Assembly (NCBI GenBank): GCA_003484865.1
Contig: DMZT01000289.1
Location: 7,097 to 14,045 of the forward strand
From: Stenotrophomonas sp.
GTDB lineage: Bacteria > Pseudomonadota > Gammaproteobacteria > Xanthomonadales > Xanthomonadaceae
Direction: 5' to 3'
Length of the DNA stretch: 6,949 nt
Numbering within the stretch: position 1 is the stretch's first letter; each line of letters begins with the position of its first letter. Under the pieces are notes generated by a model that saw only the letters and a list, made by a program, of their open reading frames with translations, was not told where the DNA came from and did not search any database. Shown in pieces: positions 1 to 5,435 of the stretch. Both the position numbers and the translations under genes were made by a program.

Positions 1-142
1 TGCGCTCGCGCTGTTCCAGAAGGCTGGGCAGCTCATCCGGTGCCAGGCCCCCGGCCTGCGAGGACGCGGCAACGACAATGGCACCGATGGCGACGGTCAA
101 CCGGGCCAAGGGCGGGCATGCGCGAGGGCGCCTGGGAAACAT
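1..142 (-). CDS. Probable CS1-type fimbrial outer-membrane usher, N-terminal fragment
   Basis: Only the first 47 codons are inside the window; the rest lies beyond the left edge. The reading starts MFPRRPRACPP, continues through a hydrophobic stretch (about residues 12-28, LARLTVAIGAIVVAA) and reaches SQAG|GLAPDELPSLLEQRER, which looks like a signal peptide with cleavage near residue 30-31. The ATG at 142 is preceded by GGAG (151-154) at 8 nt. No usher domain is visible, so the call rests on gene order: CS1/cable-pilus operons run chaperone, major pilin, usher, tip adhesin. It would form the outer-membrane pore that exports and polymerises pilin. A minor or tip subunit is the alternative. A secreted protein is likely; its identity as usher is inference. 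Confidence 0.6.
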   Translation of the reverse strand, partial: MFPRRPRACPPLARLTVAIGAIVVAASSQAGGLAPDELPSLLEQRER

Positions 143-158
143 GGTGCGTTCTCCGGCC

Positions 159-188
159 TCCCTGCCGCATCGGTGGATGCGGCAGGGA
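159..188 (-). promoter_or_regulatory. Intercistronic hairpin between pilin and usher genes
   Basis: A perfect 12-bp inverted repeat (159-170 and 177-188, core CCTGCCGCAT / ATGCGGCAGG) with a 6-nt loop fills most of the 59-nt gap between the pilin stop and the usher ATG. No T-run follows on the minus strand, so it does not look like an ordinary intrinsic terminator. In the transcript it ends 4 nt before the usher Shine-Dalgarno GGAG. Such structures commonly protect the upstream pilin message from 3' exonucleases and lower expression of the usher. The structure is seen directly; the role is inferred. Confidence 0.75.
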
Positions 189-201
189 ACGCCTGCAGGG
201 C

Positions 202-705
202 TCACGGATCGGCGATATCACTTTCGAAGATCATGTGGAACTGGCCGCCATAGCTGCCCTGTTTGTAGCCACCGGTCGGCACCGTCGGGGCGATGGCAAA
301 GGCCAGCGATTTGCCAGCGGCCGCCTGCGCCGGGTTGGCGACGGTGAGCTTCACGCCGCCCGCAACCGGCACGGCCACGTTGTCCAGCTTCACCACCAGG
401 TCCACGACATCGGCAGCCGACGCCATCTGGGCCGGGGCCGACAGGTAGGCGGTGATGGCGGCCGACGACTTGACGTTGATGACACGGCCGGTCAGTTCAC
501 CCAGTACCTGTCGCGCGGTATCCCACGGCAGGTTCTGCGGCAGGCCTTCCCAGCCATCGGGCGTGGATACCTGCAGACCGGCGGTGTTGGGCACGTCGGC
601 CGTGACGTTCACGGTGATCGACTTGGTTTCGATGGCGGCGTGGCTCAGCGCCGGGGCCAGCAGCGCGGCGGTGGCGGCCGCCAACGCGTAGGTTTTCAAG
701 GACAT
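202..705 (-). CDS. CS1-type (alpha) fimbrial major pilin
   Basis: A 167-aa pre-pilin. Residues 1-23 form a signal peptide (MSLKTYALAA..., cleavage after ALSHA). The mature N-terminus, with KSITVNVTADV at residues 28-38 followed by LQVSTPDG, resembles the VEKTI(S/T)VTA start of CooA/CblA pilins. The C-terminal end, Gly-Tyr-Lys-Gln-Gly-Ser-Tyr-Gly-Gly-Gln-Phe (146-156), matches the G-x-Y-x-G strand that closes this family. There are no cysteines, as in CS1 pilins and unlike type 1/P pilins. Length is normal for the family. The ATG at 705 has GGAG 7 nt upstream (713-716); the reading frame stays open to 972 but that part overlaps the chaperone gene. It follows the chaperone gene by 113 nt and precedes the probable usher by 59 nt, with RNA hairpins in both gaps. 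It would polymerise into the fimbrial shaft at the cell surface. Confidence 0.87.
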   Translation of the reverse strand: MSLKTYALAAATAALLAPALSHAAIETKSITVNVTADVPNTAGLQVSTPDGWEGLPQNLPWDTARQVLGELTGRVINVKSSAAITAYLSAPAQMASAADVVDLVVKLDNVAVPVAGGVKLTVANPAQAAAGKSLAFAIAPTVPTGGYKQGSYGGQFHMIFESDIADP

Positions 706-818
706 GGTGTTGCTCCAGGAAGAGTGGATGGATACAAGACGCCAGGACATGGGCACAGCACCCCCTGCGGGTGCCTGGCGGACCCGATGGGGCATGAACA
801 GCGGGAGGAACGGAACGG
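706..818 (-). promoter_or_regulatory. Chaperone-pilin intercistronic region with nested hairpin (740-780)
   Basis: This 113-nt gap between the chaperone stop and the pilin ATG is long for an operon. It contains an outer 7-bp inverted repeat CGCCAGG (740-746) / CCTGGCG (774-780) and an inner 6-bp stem GCACCC (758-763) / GGGTGC (769-774) with a 5-nt loop; the two overlap at base 774 and so partly compete. The pilin Shine-Dalgarno is at 713-716. I see no convincing promoter hexamers. The structure could be an mRNA-processing site that separates the pilin message from the chaperone message; this is inference. Confidence 0.5.
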
Positions 819-1553
819 TCAGCGGCGCGAATCGATACCGCGCTGGCTGTCGCCCTCCTTCAGGTCGTAGCGGAGGAATCGGCCGTCGGCCAGTTGCAGC
901 GCGTAGGAGCGCCCGGGCCGGACGTGGACGATGATGCCGGGCGTGCAGGTGTCCGGGCGGGCGCGCTCGCACTGGCGCAGGTTGTCCAGCACCACGGTGG
1001 CGTTGCCGTGGTTGTACACGCGGCCATCCTGCAGGCGGGTGTCGTAGTGCGCGTGTTCCGGCGCGATGAACAGGATCGTGCCGTAGCCGGTGAACATGCG
1101 GATGGACGCGTTCAATTCCGCCGCTTCCTGCGCCTGTTCTTCGCTGAGCGAGAATTCCTCTGCACTGGGTGCCACCGGGATGAAGCGCAACCGGTAATAA
1201 CGTTCCTGGTCACGTGCGCCGCGATAGACCAGGCGCGTGGCCTGTTGGCCGTTGCCGGCAATGATCAGGCGGCTGGGGCTGGCGATGACACCGTGCGCGC
1301 CAGGGGCGTTGCGTACCAACGCCGCGCCGTCCACCGGCGTTTCACTGGCCTGTCCTTCCGCATCGAAGTGCATCTGGGTAACTTCCACGCGCACGTAGGC
1401 CGTGGCGTCACCGGTGTTGCGGATGCGCTTGAGCAGGTTGCTGTGGGTGGGTTCCAGGTAGTCGAACAGCGGCCCGACGCTGATCTGCGGTGTCGCGGCG
1501 GCGGCCGGCAAGCAGAGCGTGGACAACAGCAGGGCAATGAGGAAGCGTGGCAT
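819..1553 (-). CDS. CS1-type fimbrial periplasmic chaperone (CooB/CblB-like)
   Basis: A 244-aa secreted protein. Residues 1-20 are a signal peptide (MPRFLIALLL..., cleavage after PAAAA). The mature part reads as a two-domain immunoglobulin-like chaperone: domain 1 about 21-130, with SPSRLIIAGNGQQATRLVYRG (92-112) in the place of the donor-strand segment of fimbrial chaperones, followed by ERYYRLRFIPV (117-127), the usual end of that domain; domain 2 about 145-235, with a Cys pair at 195 and 203. It should bind pilin in the periplasm and deliver it to the usher. It is first in the operon, as in coo/cbl loci. Start choice: the frame is open to a TTG at 1613, but the signal peptide begins at this ATG. 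Its ribosome site is weak (GCGAG, 1561-1565, 7 nt away) and lies just after a 5' UTR dyad. The family is fairly secure; substrate specificity comes from the neighbours. Confidence 0.86.
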   Translation of the reverse strand: MPRFLIALLLSTLCLPAAAATPQISVGPLFDYLEPTHSNLLKRIRNTGDATAYVRVEVTQMHFDAEGQASETPVDGAALVRNAPGAHGVIASPSRLIIAGNGQQATRLVYRGARDQERYYRLRFIPVAPSAEEFSLSEEQAQEAAELNASIRMFTGYGTILFIAPEHAHYDTRLQDGRVYNHGNATVVLDNLRQCERARPDTCTPGIIVHVRPGRSYALQLADGRFLRYDLKEGDSQRGIDSRR

Positions 1554-1568
1554 GACGCAGCTCGCGTT

Positions 1569-1595
1569 GGAGAGCGCACAGTCTGTGCACTCTCC
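1569..1595 (-). promoter_or_regulatory. Dyad in the fimbrial operon leader
   Basis: Arms 1569-1581 and 1583-1595 are complementary at 12 of 13 positions around a single central base (minus-strand reading GGAGAGTGCACAG, A, CTGTGCGCTCTCC). In the minus-strand RNA the one mismatch becomes a G-U pair. It ends 15 nt before the chaperone ATG and 3 nt before the weak GCGAG ribosome site. It could be an operator for a dimeric regulator or an RNA hairpin modulating translation; the sequence alone does not decide. Confidence 0.55.
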
Positions 1596-1605
1596 CCCAG
1601 AGCGG

Positions 1606-1628
1606 CCATGCAATTAGTTGCAAATGCA
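1606..1628 (-). promoter_or_regulatory. Shared adhesin-regulon motif, copy 1 (fimbrial operon)
   Basis: On the minus strand, 1620-1606 reads CAACTAATTGCATGG, 52 nt upstream of the chaperone ATG. The 22-nt segment 1607-1628 matches the inverted copy at 5245-5266 at 21 of 22 positions. The core TGCAATTAGTTGCA is a near-perfect dyad, overlapped by a second one, TTGCA-AA-TGCAA (1618-1629). Dyad symmetry and repetition at three promoters suggest a transcription-factor site; the regulator is unknown. Confidence 0.7.
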
Positions 1629-1662
1629 AATATCTATCGATTGCATCGATATGGTTGATCGC
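1629..1662 (-). promoter_or_regulatory. AT-rich probable fimbrial promoter block with TATCGAT dyad
   Basis: An AT-rich stretch in an otherwise GC-rich window, directly upstream of motif copy 1. It contains a perfect 7-bp dyad with a 3-bp spacer, TATCGAT-TGC-ATCGATA (1635-1651). Position and composition suggest the promoter of the leftward fimbrial operon lies here or just inside the motif. No -35/-10 pair matches the sigma-70 consensus well, so I do not assign hexamers. Confidence 0.4.
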
Positions 1663-1673
1663 CGTACACCACT

Positions 1674-1696
1674 GCGCCCAGCGGACCGCTGGACGC
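1674..1696. repeat. GC-rich dyad
   Basis: CCAGCGG (1678-1684), A, CCGCTGG (1686-1692) is a perfect inverted repeat, extended by GCG (1674-1676) and CGC (1694-1696) across one mismatch. It can form a hairpin on either strand. If a rightward transcript ends at the terminator at 1789-1817, this would be one of its stems. Confidence 0.45.
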
Positions 1697-1719
1697 GCAG
1701 GCGGCAACATCCTCAAGCA

Positions 1720-1743
1720 GCAGCCGGGCAAAGCCGGCTCTAC
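1720..1743 (-). repeat. SMAG-like GTAG stem-loop (REP-type repeat)
   Basis: On the minus strand a GTAG head (1743-1740) leads into the stem AGCCGG (1739-1734), a 6-nt loop, and CCGGCT (1727-1722). This is the architecture of the SMAG/GTAG repeats described in Stenotrophomonas maltophilia: short intergenic palindromes headed by GTAG, mobilised by REP-associated tyrosine transposases. Only one copy is in the window, so membership is judged by form alone. It lies between the autotransporter and the fimbrial operon, the usual 3'-flanking position, where it may act in mRNA 3'-end stability. Confidence 0.55.
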
Positions 1744-1788
1744 GTTTCTGCGGCACGGGATACTGGATGCAGTACGTGTAACCCGAAG

Positions 1789-1817
1789 GAGCCGGGCATT
1801 ACCCGGCTCTTTTTTTT
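1789..1817 (+). terminator. Strong intrinsic terminator facing right, no rightward gene
   Basis: GAGCCGGG (1789-1796), a 5-nt loop, CCCGGCTC (1802-1809) and eight T residues (1810-1817) form a textbook rho-independent terminator on the plus strand. On the minus strand, the direction of the autotransporter, the same hairpin is followed by CTTCGGGTT with no T-run, so it would be a poor terminator there. The autotransporter stop codon (TTA, 1816-1818 on the plus strand) overlaps the T-tract. It may end a short rightward RNA starting near 1640-1660, or block antisense transcription into the autotransporter gene. Confidence 0.75.
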
Positions 1818-4800
1818 ACCAGCGCACGCGCATGCCCAGCTGTCCGCCCACGTTGCGGTAGGCGTGGTCGCCACGCTGTACGCTCATGCCGCCCCAGGCC
1901 GACCAGCGCTGACCCAGCTTCAGCTCGGCACCGGCCTGCACTTCATAGCGGTCGCGCGGCATGTCTGCGCCCAGGGTTTCGCCATTGAATGCGAGCGTGC
2001 TGGTGCGCGGTCCACGCAGCCAGTTCACCGCCATGTACGGCTGCACCACGTTGCCCGCACGGGTATCGTGGCCGAAGACGCGCACGCCCAGGCGGCCGCT
2101 GATGCCATCCGCGTCGGCGGTGTCGATCCGGGTGCCGTTGGCTTCCACGTGACCGTCTGCCCGGTAATCCACGTGCGATACCTGCAGCTGCGGCTGCACG
2201 TACAGGTTGGCGTGCGGTCCCTGCCAGATGGTGAAGGTGTAGCCGCCTTCGACCGACGTAGTGATCACCCGGGTGTCGTACTGCTCGCGCGGCAGGTCTA
2301 CGCCCTCCACGCGGTTGTCAAAACGGCCCGCCTGCACACTGGCATCCACATAAGCGCCCTGGCTGCTGCCCGGTTGCTGCTGCCATGTGGCATACACACC
2401 CACCGCATTGCCCCGCACACGTCCCGTGGCGGTGTACCCGGTGAGGGGCGAGACCACGGTGCTGTCGGCCCGGCCGCTGCCCAGCATCACGCCCAAGGTG
2501 CTGCCATTGCGCTGCCAGAGGTCGCTGCCCACCTGCAGCAGCGACGTGGTGCCGTCCACGGCCAACTGGCCCCCTACCGCCTGGAAGTCGGCCTGCCGGC
2601 GGCCGACGCGCACCCACGCACCGCGGCCCTCGGCAAGGCCCGGCGCGCCGATGCGGTCATGCAGGCGATGCTGGAACATACCGTTGGCGGCGGTCTGGTT
2701 GGCCAGGTAGGCGCCGGCTTCCGGGCGCAGCACCCGGCCCGGCGGCGTGATCGGAATACCACCATCGCCCCCTTCTTCCGGGTCCGGGCCCGGCGTTGGA
2801 TCCGGTTCGGTGACACAGCCCGGAGAGGTGGGATCGTCCTGACAGCGGTCGAACCATTGCGAGCGCAGGTACCACTGGCCATCGCTGGGATCGGCGATGC
2901 CGCCCTGGAAAAGGAAGTACTCGTACGAGCCGCCCACCGCACGCCCCGCCAAGGCGTAACGCCCCAGCGATGCACCGTCGACCTGGATGAGCTGAATGCC
3001 ATCTTCGGTGGGTGCACCCACGCCACCGACGTTCTGCACGCGCAGGCTGGCGTCGCCACTGGTATCGCCGCGCACGTGCAGGCGGTCGATCACGGTGTCA
3101 TCGCCCGCCAGCGCACCGTGAAACAGGAAGGTGCCGCCATCGCTGTGCAGGTCGCCGTCCACGGTGAGCAGGGTGCCCACCGCAGCACGCCCATCGGACA
3201 GGGCCAGCGTGCTGTCGCGCATCGTCAGCGCATCCACGCGTGCGTCACCGCGCAGGGTCCACTGGCTGCCGCCGTCCAGTTCCATGTGCTCCACGAGGTC
3301 GCTGCTGCCCCACCAGTGCGAGCCACCGGCCAGGCTGACCTGCACCTGCGATTGCGGCACCAGCCCGTTCTCCAGGTCTTCGCGGGTGATGACAATGTCA
3401 CCCTGCATCTGCGCGGCGTTCTCCAGCCGTACGTCGAAGCGACCGCTCACCGCGGCGTCCAGCGACAGTGCGGTGCCATTGCCCCCGGACAGCAGTGCGC
3501 CATTGTCCAATGTCAGCCCCGCATCGCGGCTGCTACGCAGCCACACGCCGCCGTGCTGCGCGCTCACCAGCGAGCCACCGTCGATCTGCATGCGGCCGTT
3601 GTCATTGATCACCGCCGCCCAGGCGCCCGCGCCTTCAGTGCGTACGTGCGTATCGCGCAGCGTCATCTCGCCACGGCCGCCCGACAGCACACCGTGCGAA
3701 CTGATACCGGTGGTGCGGACCACGGTGTCGGCCAGGTGCACGCTGCCACCGAGCCGGGCGATGGCGCCGATGGCACCGTTGCCCTCGGTGAGGATATCGA
3801 CGGCCTGCGCATGGGCTACCGGGGCCGGCGTGCCGGAGCCCTCCACATAAAGCCCGTGCCCGTTTCTACCGCCGGTACGCAGCGCGCTGTCGCGCAGGGT
3901 AGCCGCTCCGCCCAGCACCGACACCGCTTGATGCAGCTCGCCGTCGGCGCTGATGCGCGAACCGACCACCTCCAACTGCGCGTCGTTGAACATCAGGATG
4001 CCCACACCATTCCGTGTGGTGATGGAAGACCCTTCCACGCGCGCGGTGGCATTGCGCTGGTTGATGTTGATGCCGGTGCTCACGCTGGTGAGTACGCTGT
4101 TGCGCATGTCCAGCGCGGCCCCCTCCATCATGAACACGCCTGTGTGGCCATGAACCTGCGTGCCGTCCAGTGCGACACTGCCGCCGCTCGCGCCATAGCT
4201 GAGCGCGGTTGCGTTGCTGCCACCGGCGTGGATGCGACCACCGCGCACCACCACATCGCCGCCCACCAGGATGCCCTCACCGGAGCGTTCGTGGGTGAGG
4301 TTGATGTCCACGTCTTCCAGCTCCACGACGCTTCCACGTCCGGCAAGGATGCCGGTGGAGCCAGCACCGTTTCCGTTGATCTGTACCGAACGCAGGGTCA
4401 CATCGTTGGTACTCCCCGGCTCTATCCATACCGCCGCACCGCCGCCGGCGTGTTCAATACGCACGCGCTCGGCCAGCAGGGTGCCTCCGGCAACGAACAG
4501 GCCATTGGCACTGGTGCCGTGGATCTCGATCACGCTGTTGCGCAGCTCCGCGCTGCCCTCACGCAGCGCCACGCCGTGGGACAGACCACCACGGGTGGTG
4601 ATGTGGACGTTGTCGGCGATCAGGCTGCCGTTGCCCAGTTCGATGCCGCTGGCCGCAGTACCACTGGTCTCGATACGGGTGCCTCGCAGGTCCAGTCCGC
4701 CACCGTCATGGGCGGCCAGGCCGGCGGCACCGTAGCCGGTGGTGACCGCGCTACCAGCGCGCAACGCGATACGACTCCCAGCGCCCTCTACGCGTGCCCC

Positions 4801-5052
4801 TGATGCACGTTGGCCTTCGGTGCGCAGGTTGACCTCGCCCGACGGCACGATGCTGCCGCCGTTGCGGGCCATGAAGGCATGGCCTGCGGTAGTGCCCGGA
4901 TCGGCAGGATCGGTGGTGTGATAGTCGCCGGTAGCGGGTGTCTGATCATCGCCGTCGGCGATGACCTGTTGGGCCATGGCCGGGTGCGCGGCGAAAAGTA
5001 CAGCGCTCATGGCAAGCGCGAGTGTTTTATGACGTGGATGGATAAAGCGCAT
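1816..5052 (-). CDS. Type Va autotransporter adhesin, pertactin/AIDA-like, complete
   Basis: A complete 1078-aa autotransporter. Residues 1-27 are a signal peptide (MRFIHPRHKT..., cleavage after AMA). Residues about 70-535 are some 19 repeats of 20-28 residues (pattern G-x-hydrophobic-x-L-x-[DRE]-[STG]-x-[VI], then G-hydrophobic), the rungs of a right-handed beta-helix. About 540-735 is a pertactin-like autochaperone region ending RAVGGSYEYFLF...WYLRSQ. A Cys pair (737, 746) and a Pro/Asp/Glu/Gly linker (747-772) follow. RPEAGAYLANQ (776-786) starts the translocator helix; the beta-barrel runs about 810-1078 and ends in Trp, as outer-membrane proteins do. No serine-protease motif (GDSGS) is seen, so an adhesin or autoaggregation role is more likely than an enzyme. 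AGGAG (5060-5064) 7 nt before the ATG fixes this start over the in-frame ATG at 5109. It is transcribed toward the fimbrial operon and is divergent from the paralogue at 5436. The ligand is unknown. Confidence 0.95.
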   Translation of the reverse strand: MRFIHPRHKTLALAMSAVLFAAHPAMAQQVIADGDDQTPATGDYHTTDPADPGTTAGHAFMARNGGSIVPSGEVNLRTEGQRASGARVEGAGSRIALRAGSAVTTGYGAAGLAAHDGGGLDLRGTRIETSGTAASGIELGNGSLIADNVHITTRGGLSHGVALREGSAELRNSVIEIHGTSANGLFVAGGTLLAERVRIEHAGGGAAVWIEPGSTNDVTLRSVQINGNGAGSTGILAGRGSVVELEDVDINLTHERSGEGILVGGDVVVRGGRIHAGGSNATALSYGASGGSVALDGTQVHGHTGVFMMEGAALDMRNSVLTSVSTGININQRNATARVEGSSITTRNGVGILMFNDAQLEVVGSRISADGELHQAVSVLGGAATLRDSALRTGGRNGHGLYVEGSGTPAPVAHAQAVDILTEGNGAIGAIARLGGSVHLADTVVRTTGISSHGVLSGGRGEMTLRDTHVRTEGAGAWAAVINDNGRMQIDGGSLVSAQHGGVWLRSSRDAGLTLDNGALLSGGNGTALSLDAAVSGRFDVRLENAAQMQGDIVITREDLENGLVPQSQVQVSLAGGSHWWGSSDLVEHMELDGGSQWTLRGDARVDALTMRDSTLALSDGRAAVGTLLTVDGDLHSDGGTFLFHGALAGDDTVIDRLHVRGDTSGDASLRVQNVGGVGAPTEDGIQLIQVDGASLGRYALAGRAVGGSYEYFLFQGGIADPSDGQWYLRSQWFDRCQDDPTSPGCVTEPDPTPGPDPEEGGDGGIPITPPGRVLRPEAGAYLANQTAANGMFQHRLHDRIGAPGLAEGRGAWVRVGRRQADFQAVGGQLAVDGTTSLLQVGSDLWQRNGSTLGVMLGSGRADSTVVSPLTGYTATGRVRGNAVGVYATWQQQPGSSQGAYVDASVQAGRFDNRVEGVDLPREQYDTRVITTSVEGGYTFTIWQGPHANLYVQPQLQVSHVDYRADGHVEANGTRIDTADADGISGRLGVRVFGHDTRAGNVVQPYMAVNWLRGPRTSTLAFNGETLGADMPRDRYEVQAGAELKLGQRWSAWGGMSVQRGDHAYRNVGGQLGMRVRW

Positions 5053-5105
5053 AGGGATGCTCCTGGCAAATGCCGAGTGATCCTGACTATCGGAGTGATA
5101 GCGCA

Positions 5106-5122
5106 CCATGCAAATTGTTGTA
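5106..5122 (-). promoter_or_regulatory. Shared adhesin-regulon motif, copy 3 (first autotransporter)
   Basis: On the minus strand 5120-5106 reads CAACAATTTGCATGG, which matches copies 1 and 2 at 13 of 15 positions each. It ends 53 nt before the ATG at 5052, almost the same distance as copy 1 from the chaperone ATG (52 nt), and in the same orientation relative to its gene. The dyad core, TGCAAATTGTTGTA on the plus strand (5109-5122), is less symmetric than in the other copies. It is the weakest copy by sequence but is supported by position. Confidence 0.55.
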
Positions 5123-5124
5123 AG

Positions 5125-5372
5125 CGTCGTACAGATCTAAGACGTAGTGCTCTAAGCGACAGTGATCAGAAGCAATGTCAGCTTGGGCGATCAATCACAC
5201 GATCGACAGCCTGAATCAAAACCGTCCGAACAATCGTCACCTCCTGCATTTGCAACTAGTTGCATGGGATGCCGAACGCCGTTCGACGAGACTTTCAGCC
5301 AACCCGATCCACACGCGCTGCGATGCCCCCGCTCACCCCGGTTTCACATTCACTGCATAAATCGTCGTACAG
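5125..5372 (+). repeat. 10-bp direct repeat pair CGTCGTACAG
   Basis: The exact decamer CGTCGTACAG occurs at 5125-5134 and again at 5363-5372, both times shortly after a TAA triplet. A related ATCGCCGTACA lies at 1658-1668 in the fimbrial promoter region. An exact 10-mer repeated within 250 bp is unlikely by chance but not decisive; it may be a second regulatory element. Confidence 0.3.
5245..5267 (+). promoter_or_regulatory. Shared adhesin-regulon motif, copy 2 (second autotransporter)
   Basis: On the plus strand 5253-5267 reads CAACTAGTTGCATGG. The core TGCAACTAGTTGCA (5251-5264) is a perfect 14-bp palindrome, the best-formed copy in the window. The 22 nt at 5245-5266 equal the reverse complement of 1607-1628 except for one base. 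It faces the rightward autotransporter but lies 168 nt from its ATG, so that gene has either a long leader or a different promoter geometry. Confidence 0.7.
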
Positions 5373-5435
5373 GTGAATCCGTAACCGTCTCAACACAGCG
5401 ACGTGGCCGATGTTTCCCCTTGAAAGGACGTGACC

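Larger units (their letters stand above)
5053..5435. promoter_or_regulatory. Divergent promoter region between the two autotransporters
   Basis: This 383-bp gap contains no convincing gene; open frames crossing it continue antisense or out of frame into the autotransporters. It holds motif copies 3 (5106-5122) and 2 (5245-5267), a 10-bp direct repeat CGTCGTACAG (5125-5134 and 5363-5372), a small dyad CGAAC-GCC-GTTCG (5273-5285), an inverted repeat ATTCAC (5348-5353) / GTGAAT (5373-5378) and two GAGTGAT heptamers 18 bp apart (5075, 5093). Ribosome sites are AGGAG (5060-5064, leftward) and AAAGGA (5423-5428, rightward, 7 nt from its ATG). A weak -10-like CATAAA (5356-5361) precedes the rightward gene, but I see no matching -35. 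Both promoters should lie here. Confidence 0.65.

Noticed and set aside
819..972. Longer pilin start at 972
   Set aside because: The extension overlaps the chaperone gene, is Arg/Pro-rich, and would bury the signal peptide that starts at 705 behind a good GGAG.
40..1658. Plus-strand open frames (40-870 and 894-1658)
   Set aside because: Antisense to the chaperone and pilin genes, which have signal peptides, ribosome sites and family motifs; the plus-strand translations have none.
1606..1662. Sigma-54 or consensus sigma-70 promoter assignment for the fimbrial operon
   Set aside because: No GG/GC pair at -24/-12 spacing and no -35/-10 pair close to consensus; only an AT-rich promoter-like block can be supported.
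3064..3252. Two RGD tripeptides (residues 601-603 and 661-663) as integrin-binding motifs of the leftward autotransporter
   Set aside because: The paralogue has TGD at both equivalent positions, so a GD turn is the conserved structural feature and Arg is probably incidental. Pertactin has an RGD, but that does not establish function here.
1618..4803. Open frame of 1061 codons on the plus strand
   Set aside because: It lies almost wholly antisense to the autotransporter gene. The translation is His/Ala/Gln-rich and low in structure, without signal peptide, domain or plausible start context, and it runs through the terminator at 1789-1817. It is a by-product of high-GC codon use opposite a long gene.
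5075..5099. GAGTGAT heptamer repeated 18 bp apart
   Set aside because: Short, in the leader of a single gene, with no matching pair at the other promoters; chance cannot be excluded.
5053..5109. Longer first-autotransporter start at 5109
   Set aside because: The added residues are polar and would displace the signal peptide; the strong AGGAG is placed for the ATG at 5052, and the 5109 ATG lies within motif copy 3.
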